A stretch of 64,000 nt of DNA, from assembly GCA_963070105.1 (NCBI GenBank), contig OY718807.1, positions 4,623,001 through 4,687,000 of the forward strand, written 5' to 3'. Positions 55,001 through 64,000 of this stretch are shown here, piece by piece. Under the pieces are notes generated by a model. That model made no database searches. It was not told the DNA's origin and worked only from the letters and a program-made list of their open reading frames with translations. Within the stretch, counting starts at the first letter, position 1. Each line of letters opens with the position of its first letter. Position numbers and translations under genes: made by a program. The stretch comes from Litomosoides sigmodontis. Its lineage: Eukaryota; Nematoda; Chromadorea; Rhabditida; Onchocercidae.

Positions 55001-57574
55001 TTCATGAATAATTTGCGCATCACTCGACAGCAATCTACCACCACCATACCTCTGACGTAATGACCTGGCTGACGCATCCTCAAACATAAACGCATAACTG
55101 GACCTTTGAACTTCATTGGGAAAGGTTTGTTTAATAAAGAGAGTAGTCAGAGCATCGATGAAAGTTATGCAGCAAAGATTACAGGTAGCGTAAAGAATGC
55201 ATTAACTTGAAATCGAAATTATTTTCAATTATTACAGAAAGTCTTGGGAGACAGGTTCTTCTCAGATATTTTCTTCAATTCGATAAAAGCAGGTAGAAAG
55301 ATGAAAAATTTAAGAGCAATAAATGTTTTTAAAATTTCACCTTCCTATGTGAATGAGGTACGATCCATTGATCAGCTGGAAAATTCAACATTACCATTTA
55401 AATTAATATATTCCAGAAATCTTATAAAAATAACAAGGCAAGGATTCAATGCAATGTACCTATCGGACTTACATTTGCCTAGCATGCGTTGTATCAAATG
55501 AACAGTTTTTTCGAATCGTTCTGTAGCACTACAGTACTGTCCAGCACTGATACTGTTGGAATGTTGGCATCCATGTGCTGTAAATTTTAAGAATTTAAGT
55601 TCTTTTCCTATTAAATTTGAAAAGTGTTGCTTATACTGAAACAACGCAAATAATTTTTTTGTTGCCTTTTTTTTGAAAAAATTTCATCAAAATTTGAGCA
55701 GTAAAGATTGTTAGAAAACAATATTTTGGTAAATGTTCAATACGATGTTTGCAAAAAGAACGAAAAAGTTAAAAAAATCAGAATTTCATATTACATATTT
55801 TCATGATATTGCAGTTATTTCTATATAATTCACTATTACTATTAGAGAAAAATGATAATTAGTTACTCAGTTAATTAAGTACTGAGCTTTAGTTTTACAT
55901 TTGTTCAAGTTTGTTTAACATTAATTTCAAAATTTAATTCGTTCTGTTAACTTCAAGTAATATCAATTGTATTTCAATGCAATAACTACTTCCATTTCTA
56001 AAAAATAAAAATAATTGAATAAATATTTAACCTCCCTTCATTTGAAATTTACACAGTGATCGTTACTCGATTTATTCAATTTAAATCTTTTTCACTTCCA
56101 TATTTCCTTTTGGAAACTAAATTAATTAATCTAATTATCTTCAGTGTGATCATAAATCGAATTTACCATAAAAATTTGCATTTATAAAATTTGTAATTTC
56201 GCCACTATTAAAGATTAGCAATGGTAGTGCAGTGCTTTGTTTGCCTACCTGTGAGTCATGACAATTTATTTCAAAACTTTTTATTTACATTTTTTAGTTT
56301 AATATCAGTTCCTTCACAGCCTGTCTTTTGCCTGATCGGTCTCAGACAGATGAAAAACGATTTTGTCTGTTGAATTTTCCTAATAATTAATGGTTCATCG
56401 CTCCTTCAAAGATGTGAGCCTACACTTTTTTTGGCTGTAAAACAAAAAAAACTACAATAAATTTCAAAAAAAGAAGAAATGCATAGACAATTGCCAGTTG
56501 AACTGCAAATACTTCTCTGTCAGATGGCGAATAACGCTGGGTAATTAAATAGAAAGAAATGAAAAGAAGCAGCGAAACAAAAACCGAGCTGATTAATTTG
56601 AGCGTATTTTAATTTTAAATGAAATTTGATAATTGATTAAGTAATTAATTCCAGAAATGATAATGCTAGGAAGTGAATTTTATGCAGTTGCAGTACTAAA
56701 ACTTTAATCATTTTTATTCTGAAATTCATTTAAACTGAATTTATTTTGGAAATAATTTGAAAACAATTAATGATTTCTAACTTCACTGATGAACTTGTAT
56801 TTTGAATTATAAATGATAATATAAATTGATTATCATCGTGTACTATTCAAATATGCAAAGCGAAGCAAACCAAGTTCAACAAATATTGGCTTGGAATTCC
56901 AGCCTTGTGGACCTTTTGATATGCAGCCAGTTGCGCCATTATACCTGTAATTTAGACTTCAAAGATATCATTTTAATTTAAATTGAAATTTCTCTGTTTA
57001 TTCATTGTGAACAGATGTGAATCATGCATCTCCAAAATTTTCATTGTGATTTTTCTCTTCATTTTTTCGATAAACATAAAAGCTTTAATGGAAGCGAGGA
57101 AGTGAGGAAACGGAAGAGGGGGAGAGAGATAAAAAAGGAAAAAAGAAAGATGAGACAGGACTTTAGAGCCTTTTTGCAATTTTCCTCTTTGTAATAAAGG
57201 CCATGTGCACCAGGTATGACAGATTGTACGGCTGACAAAAGCACTGAATCATCTTCCTGTAACGGCACGTCCACCGGTTCCAATTCAATACGAGCCCATC
57301 CTAAACAACATTCACGTCAATCCCACCGCAATTAGTGTCATTAATTATAATCATTAATTTATTTCTTTTTTTTGAGTAGTGAACGTGCAGACTTTTAGCA
57401 AACGTGCGGATAGACAAATGTAGTACACGTAGGGAATAACGACGACCGTTCTACACTGCTCACTTATCGTTTCAATTAATTAAACATTTGTTTGAAATAT
57501 TTTTAATGCAGGTGAGTTGAAAGGAATCTACCTGGTGGTGGTGATGTGGAATCTATGACTGGAGGAACATCCAT
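36462..57574 (-). CDS. Giant coiled-coil protein with TDP-43-like N-terminal domain and C-terminal AMPK-type glycogen-binding domain
   Basis: About 50 exons, mostly 60-200 nt, read without strand change over 21 kb. Exon 1 (57532-57574) starts MDVPPVIDSTSPPP. Exons 2-3 carry a domain alignable to the TDP-43 N terminus (see separate entry). From about 55.6 to 37.1 kb the exons encode charged heptad-like helices, for example VINDLRKEIDGKNDYIGQLE and EELKKENDETKVAISKCEAR. At least ten exons end in a module of consensus EWxLxEHRQWLxDAN. The last exons (36949-37059, 36782-36869, 36462-36662) encode a CBM48/AMPK-beta-like domain and the stop. A 2.2 kb intron (about 41.03-43.27 kb) is bridged in matching phase (AIIR to NEEMSALLEQ), which supports one gene. 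Adding visible exons suggests roughly 1,800-2,000 residues. Not all junctions were resolved. Filarial 'major antigen'-type coiled-coil proteins and C. elegans LFI-1 are candidates to compare, but I cannot confirm either. Confidence 0.8.
41030..43270 (-). other. Largest intron of the coiled-coil gene
   Basis: Flanking exons (about 43272-43395 and 40865-41028) are in matching phase. The intron contains a perfect TGACGTCA palindrome at 41770-41777 in a GC-richer patch (about 41715-41810) with further ACGT cores. No intron-encoded gene seen. Confidence 0.5.
45216..45370. mobile_element. Foldback/MITE-like element with inverted repeats
   Basis: The left arm at about 45216-45247 (core GCTAAATTACCTTGTCAGG) is the reverse complement, with a few mismatches, of the right arm at about 45339-45370 (its complement reads GCTAAATTGCCTTGTCGGG). 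The roughly 90-base interior has no coding capacity. It lies in an intron of the coiled-coil gene. Size, terminal inverted repeats and lack of an ORF fit a non-autonomous DNA element. No clear target-site duplication is visible. Confidence 0.6.
54409..54427 (-). other. Candidate 19-nt micro-exon of the coiled-coil gene
   Basis: Bounded by a CGTACAG acceptor and a GTACGT donor. It adds S-D-H-S-G-R-H and exactly bridges the phase-2 end of exon 54741-54817 to the phase-0 start of exon 54191-54246. Without it those two neighbours would be out of phase. Confidence 0.45.
56871..57574 (-). other. Exons encoding a TDP-43-like N-terminal domain
   Basis: Exons 57532-57574, 57162-57300 and 56871-56944 join in phase. 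ELEPVDVPLQEDDSVLLSAV followed by QSVIPGAHGLYYK aligns with the human TDP-43 N terminus (E-P-I-E-I-P ... T-V-L-L-S-T-V ... F-P-G-A-C-G-L-R-Y). From that Tyr to the next Gly-Trp the spacing is 22 residues in both, with a shared Cys (EENC). The domain ends GWNSKPIFVEL. In TDP-43 this ubiquitin/DIX-like fold drives head-to-tail oligomerisation. No RRM follows here, so this is not TDP-43 itself. Confidence 0.7.
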
Positions 57575-60500
57575 GGATCACTTTGAACACAAAAAAATAT
57601 TTCATCATTAAAATGAAATTTTATGAATGAATATGCATCTGCATATTTCAATATACGATGAAACAATACGCGTAAATGATAGTGACAAATAGCGCATAAA
57701 TAGGTATAAATAAAATAAATTTTCAAATTTTATTGAATTTTTCAAAATTAAAAAAAGAGCAATTCGTTGGATAAATTACATTTACAGGAAAAAAAATGAA
57801 TAAATGTTAAAGATAAATGAAACAAATGAATATTTTTTTCTTAGCACAATTAATTTTTAAAAGCGAGGAGCAAATTAAAGGAAAAGTTTTCACTGAAACT
57901 ATAAGTTGAAATTTTCCTTCTCAAAAATTGACATTATTCTTTGAATGAAAACATCATATTTTCTTAGCTTATCAACTTAACTTATCACCTTGGACAATCA
58001 AAAAGTTTACATATTTGTATATTTCGGAGGGAAAAATTCCAAGAGCACTACATTTATGCGAATAAATTAAAATAAAAACAAAGAGTGCAAGCTTTGTTCG
58101 GCAAACAGTACTGTACAACACCGCCAGAAAAAGTATGATTTTTGAACATTCGTAATTTGACCAACCAGTATGTCTCACTAAACAGTAATTTTCCTTCTCA
58201 ACGACGTGCCTATTGGAATTGAATTTCATCGGTCAGCTCGAAAACACGCGTTCACTCGAACTAATAGTGAATTTTGCTATATTTAAAGATGTCAGATGGA
58301 ATTTTTAAGCGTAAAAGTTCAATGAGACGTTTATTTTTTTTTTGTTATTTACCAAACAATCAGTTATTTCTGTAGAAGTTTTTTTTTGGTGCGGAAAGTT
58401 TGTAATAACTTCTAATTCATCAAAAGCAATCGAAAGGCTCTCATAACGAATATCAATTCCTCTGCTCAATTACTATTCGCTTTTCTTGCTGGGAAGCAAA
58501 ACCTCAAATCTCAAAGGCAATTTTGATTAATTCACGACAAAAAACTAATTTCTACCGTTAAATCTAAGCTAAATGAAATTATTCACTCGTTTACTGATTA
58601 CTTAAAATCGAAATTTGACCAACTACACTTAACTGATAACACGTACATATGCTCAACATAAGCGTATCGGTTCTTCAATTATCATCCATCGCTTGAGTGA
58701 TATTCTTAATGAGGTAAGTTTTCGGATGCAAAGTCGTTGTTGTATTGTGTATAATGCGAAAACAAAGAAAAAAAGAAAAAAGAAATGTATTGCAAGTGAG
58801 GCGGCAATTGCACTAGCGGCGCAATCTGACATTGATCTCACATTGAAAGGACGGAAAGCACTGCGAAGAGAGAAGCGCTCGACTTTCTTTCCATCTAATT
58901 AATCAGACGCATTATTATTTTAATTAAAAAAAATAGTTTTTTCCTTGTGGGAAACTGCTCTAATCTCAGCAATGGCTGCGTGAAAAGGATAAACAAAAAA
59001 TTCCATTTTAAAACGTTTCATTCGTTTCACAGAATATTAGCTGAAAGTGATAAAATATGGAAAAGTGAGTTTTTCAAATATTTAGATTTAAGGAATCGAA
59101 ATTCACATGTGCAAATGAATAATTATTCAATTAATGAAAATTACTGTTAATATTCAAAGCAGTTCACTCTGAGTGAACGAAACGTTGCAGAAGAAGTGCG
59201 ACCCCATTGGAAGCTAATGAAATATGTAAAGCGGTACTATTCAAATGGAGCGGAATGCTTCTTCAGCCTACTTCTTCCGGCACTGTTTGAATATTGCGAA
59301 GGGCGGCATATATCAGTTAATTGCGCAAAATCAATTCATTCCTTTTTTGAACGACGGAAAACGTATGGAATGCCAATCCGATCGGAAGGCATCGTTCACT
59401 TCCCTTTTTCATAAAATTTAAATCAATTTTTCTCTTAGAACCTTTTGAAATAGAAATTTCAGAAAATTTTAAAATGAAAAGAGAAAAAAAGTGATAGTTT
59501 TGTCCTATGCATCTGAAACAACAATTTAAATTAGTTTTTTTTTTGCTTTTCGAAAGTTTTTATTTCAAAAAAAAAATGGGACAAAATACGTAAGTTGTGT
59601 TTTCTTGAGGATTAGAATGAAAAATTGGTCTGTTTTGCGCCACAATGAAGCGGCGATAGCTCACTTGAAGATAGTTGTTTATTACAAAAATGATATTAAA
59701 GTATGTTGAAGACCTCTGCCTCTTCGCCCTCTCTTTTTTTACTGTGAAAAATTTTTTAATAACGAATTTTTTCAACGAAATATTTAATTTCAATCCTTCA
59801 AATAATGCATAAACCAACGAGTAACTGCTAACTTCATAAAAAGCAACACTACCTTTATCGTCAAACGGCTAACAGCTGTAATGAAATGATTAAAATTATA
59901 ATATATTTCATACGAACAATAAGACTGAGTATCTGTGTAGAAGTCGCGTGAAATTACACGTGCAAGAAAGTTGGATGAGTGCAACCTTTCAACTTCTCAC
60001 GCATGATTGAATTGTACTCTGTGTAAAGTTAATATTCGTTTTCTTTACACATTTCGCCTATCAAAAATGGCATAAAATGAAATGACAACGAATTTCACTT
60101 CGAATTTTCTCCCACATTAATTGCGAACCAGAATTTTCATCTATTTTATTGAGCAGTCGTAAGCGAAGAGCTTTTCACTTTCGAATTTGAAACTATCACT
60201 TATTCTTTCACTTATTTTTTGCCTTTCTGTCAATCACTCATTTTAATGATTAAAGTTCCGTAGACGAAAGGAAAAAGAATTTCCACGTTCATACCACGTT
60301 CACGTTAGCTATCATACCTAATATTCTTTAACCACTGCGACAGACATCATCGTTATCGCGCCAAATTTGCATAACGGATGGATTTACGGCAAAGTAAGCA
60401 CAATTCGGGGTTGATAGGAATAATGGAATATGAACTCCAAATTACACTGTTGGACTGCGTGAATGCAGCTTTAGTGATACTCCAATTAAATACATTTGAT

Positions 60501-63500
60501 AAGAGTTAGGATGTGCAATGCGACATTTCCGCACTTACATTTTAATTGGCAATTAAACTGAATGGATGTAACTAGTGAGATAATGTGACTCAAAGATTCC
60601 AAAAATAAAACCGATTGTGAGATTTATGAAATTTGCTAAAATCGAATTTGTATGAAAATAAAAAGGAAAGGAGCAGTTACAAGGAATGCAAATTTGTTTA
60701 AATTTAAAGATATTTTCTGTTTTGTTAAGTTTCTTAGCAACTTTAAAAGAGAAGCAAACATGAAGCGCAAGTGATATTTAAATGACATACAAAACGCAGT
60801 GAATTTTTGCGCTAAAGGAATGAAGCGGAAAATGAATGCTTAAATGAACACGAAATTAGAAAAGTTCAAAAATAAATTCAAAACACACACTTCGAACTAC
60901 GAAAATAATATGGCAAGTGTTTTAATGAATGCTTTCGACCTAACTGTGATACCAAATGATCCTTTTGTATGTATAACAGTTGAAAGTAGCTTTTAATTTT
61001 GAAAGGAATAAATAAAGTAATTAGGGAATTTACTTTACAATTTACCTCTCCAATTAGCATAAATGATATGCGTTATTTCTGAAAAAGAGAAATTAGCAGG
61101 AAAACAGTTTGCTAAAGCAATTAATAGCTTAAATTAAAATTTCTATAAATGACTGATTGAAATGCTACGAATCGATTGGTAGCGATGGAACTCACTGAGC
61201 GAATCTTTGCTACTTAGCCTGAAAGTTGGAAAATGTTGCAATGATACTGATAAACGATGCTGAGATTTTTGCATAAATAACACTTTCCAAAGCATGTATC
61301 TTGTTACGATTACCCCAAAAGAGTTGGCGAAGTTTTAGAACTAAAAGTTTTGCCAGTTAAATTTTCAGTATTTCTAATTGCAACGAAGTTTTTATTAGAA
61401 AATTTGATTTATAAATGATTCGTTGGAAAATTCAAGTTTTCTTAGTTTTTGCATACTTTCATCTGCAACGCTCCACAGTTTTCCTTGTCGGAAGATATTA
61501 AAAAGAAAAGTTTTGCAATTTATGAACTTTGAAATTTTTTATGGATGAATAATTCCGTTCGATGAATTCATGTGAAGATATAATTGATGTTGAAATGCAA
61601 TACTACTCACTCGTTGACAATATTTCAATTATATACCCACAGTATTGCGAGACAGTAATAGTTTTTTTTTTTAAACAAAACTAAACCGAGCGATACTGCA
61701 AACCATAAATCGTTTTTAATGTGCCGAATTTATTGGCAGTTTAAAATTTACAAATTTTATTTTCTAAATATCGTTCATCAATCAATTACTGTACGATAGC
61801 AATTTGTAATTTCATCTGAGAAGAAAAATGCTGCTAACTAATACATATTCGACGCAACAAATTGCGCCAAACAGAACAACCAACGCGTTGCCCTCTTTTG
61901 TTATTGTTTTTTTGTTTAAATTCAAAGCCTTTAAATTTATTGCAGAAATTGAGGAAACGCATGCTGCTAACGTAGTGATATGACAAAAGCTGTCATCGGT
62001 CATTGGTAAGTGATAAGATGGCAATGAATTTTACACGTTCAAATAAAAATCTCTTAAAATAATTCACCAAAAAGCAAACGGCTCCGAGCACAATGATCAA
62101 TGATCATTACAAGCAAAAACTTGAAGCTTTCTAAACAAGCAAATTTGCAACGAAGCACTTCATCTAACGGAGCGCTTACATTTGATGATACAATCGTCGG
62201 ATCGCACGGCGCCTTTCAACGCTGCAAAGCTTAAAATACTCGGAAGGGGTCAGTTGTCCGTTAAATGCTTGTAAACGGTAAGTGATCAATGACCGCTTGG
62301 TTGACATTGAAACATTTTCTGACGCATAAAAAGACATTAATCAAATAAAATCAATTAAAAACGAGCAAACAGTTAAACTTCCCTTTTTAAATAAAAACCT
62401 CTTAATAATTTGCTATTAATATTTGTTTAAGTGTTAGGAAAAAAAAGCTGAACATTTAATTGTTGCCTTTTTCCTCATTTCATTAAATTATTATGAATGA
62501 TTGAAATGCTTATATTTAATTAATCAACAAATTAGATCTAATTATTCAATGAAAAATGCAAAATTGTTTTTATTCGAACAACCCTAACAGTGGCCTTTAA
62601 TAATTTAAACTCTTCACAGTTTTTTTTAATTAAAATAAAATTATTGCGAATATTGTGCAAAATTTCTGATTAAATTAACTACATATCATATTTATAACAG
62701 TACATTTAAAAAAAAAGTTCTACGATAGTATATTTATGTGATGAAATAAGCAATTTTTAACCACTCAACGAACGTAACATATACAACAGCTAATTTTGAG
62801 AAAACAATAAATTGAAAGCTGAAATTAGCTAATAGTATCATATATCGCATAGACTTATCGAAATTCACGGAGTGAAATAATAAGTGGAAGTGCCGCTTAT
62901 ATACTGAAATTTTTTTTAAAAAAAAGTGAACTTCGAAATAAGAGAAGGGTAATACGGAGTTATTCAGAATCTGTCTTTTTCTCTGTTCTTTTTCTTTCTA
63001 CCTTTTTTTCGCTAAAAGAATGAGATTATTGGTGATCAGTAGTGGAAGAGATTATTAGAAAAGCAGGACGCTAAGTAATTGAATTTTTTGGGAGAATTAA
63101 ATTTTCGTATCGATGAATTTGATTTGAAGCATTCCTATTCCAATTTCTCTACCACCTGAATTTAATATCTCCCAGACATTTTTGTAGTTCCTATTTGAGG
63201 GTTTTTTTTGAACGCAAAATTGCACAAGTGAGCTGCAGCAATAATTAAAGTGATGGAAATATGCGCCTATAATTAAACCGCGCATTTGTCGCAGCATTCG
63301 TTAGCGGTGAATTGTGATAATCAAATTTCCATGCTTCAATAGAACTAATTCATTCAGTAATCTGACTCTTCTTTTTTTTGCAGGATATTTCGCACTTTGT
63401 TTTGTCGGATGTAAAGGCTTACAACGGAAAGATTTGTCTTAAAGATAGAAAGAAGGAATGAGAGTGGAAGAGAGCGAAAGACGAAGAAGAAAGATTTCCG

Positions 63501-64000
63501 AATTTTTTTAATGAATAACACAGACTGACGAATGTTTTATTAAAAACTATGTTACAGCATTATTCGCTCATCCATCAAATTATTCCTCACAACATTTCCA
63601 CGCTTATCAGTCTTATCATATCAGTTAGTCAGTTTAAGTATTTCTAAGTAAAAATTATTACTTCCAATTTTGAAATTTTACAAAAAAAAGCTAAGTAAAC
63701 ACTAGTTTAGCGTTTGCAGAGTGATGAAGCACAGAATATGCATGCTGTAATGAATTGAAGATCGGAAGGAAAAGTAGGAACTGATTGAAAATACAAAGTA
63801 CGCTTTTCAACACGGAACACTGAGGAAATATTCATTGACTCTGAAATGACTAATAAATTACCATCTCATCCACCTCTCTCTTCCTGCGGTAGAAAAAAAA
63901 AGAACTAATGTTTCACACTCTATATTAGCTTAAAAGCTTGCGTGTAGTGGAAAGAGAACAGATCAAACGGCTAGACCTATTGAACTTCAAAATGCTGTGA
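57575..64000. other. Long AT-rich region without recognisable genes
   Basis: Upstream flank of the coiled-coil gene. Open frames on both strands are short and compositionally biased, and none shows splice-supported extension or a known motif. A GTAAGT donor-like site at about 58713 follows a short plus-strand frame, but no partner exon is evident. Promoter elements for the giant gene presumably lie at the left edge. Confidence 0.5.

Noticed and set aside
56871..57574. Genuine TDP-43 (TARDBP) gene
   Set aside because: The N-terminal domain is followed by coiled coil and no RNA-recognition motif, so only the domain, not the protein, is shared.
58693..58902. Plus-strand Lys-rich frame upstream of the giant gene
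   Set aside because: Composition is low complexity, no homologous motif is seen, and a GTAAGT donor interrupts it without a partner exon.

Overview
The window is nuclear DNA from a nematode, most likely a filarial worm (Onchocercidae). It is AT-rich and consists of multi-exon genes with short introns ending in nematode-type TTTTCAG or TTTAG acceptors. Several start codons lie directly behind a splice acceptor, which fits spliced-leader trans-splicing. There is no bacterial-style operon signal, rRNA, tRNA or CRISPR array. I built the gene models by hand from splice sites, codon phase and remembered protein families, so individual exon ends can be off where I say so.

Layout. 0.9-4.2 kb (minus): a complete ER chaperone BiP/GRP78 gene with nine exons and a KDEL tail, preceded by an ER-stress-element-like promoter. 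5.4-11.6 kb (minus): three housekeeping genes in tandem, a CLCC1-like ER membrane protein, the RNA polymerase III subunit RPC11 (POLR3K) and the scavenger mRNA-decapping enzyme DcpS. 12.0-13.4 kb: weak evidence for a small membrane protein. 14.0-16.3 kb (minus): a stand-alone gene with an HMG box and two C2H2 fingers that looks like the C-terminal tail of polybromo. 17.6-19.9 kb (minus): a basic, probably nuclear protein of unknown family. 20.8-23.1 kb (plus): 8-oxoguanine DNA glycosylase OGG1 with its catalytic Lys and Asp intact. 25.0-28.0 kb (minus): a BED-type zinc-finger protein of unknown function. 28.3-29.3 kb: a GC-richer block of microsatellites. 29.8-30.2 kb (plus): a tentative small secreted peptide. 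31.5-35.5 kb (plus): a secreted, probably GPI-anchored protein, tentatively related to IgGFc-binding N-terminal domains. 36.5-57.6 kb (minus): one very large gene of about 50 exons. Its protein starts with a TDP-43-like N-terminal domain, continues as a long coiled coil containing a repeated Trp-rich module, and ends in an AMPK-type glycogen-binding (CBM48-like) domain. 57.6-64.0 kb: no recognisable gene.

Functionally this is a mixed, gene-dense stretch: ER proteostasis (BiP, CLCC1-like), RNA synthesis and turnover (RPC11, DcpS), chromatin and DNA repair (HMG/C2H2 protein, OGG1, BED protein), and two nematode-specific structural or surface proteins. The most unusual items are the TDP-43-like NTD/coiled-coil/CBM48 architecture, the free-standing polybromo-like tail, retention of OGG1 (reported absent from C. 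elegans), and three GC-AG introns within two genes.
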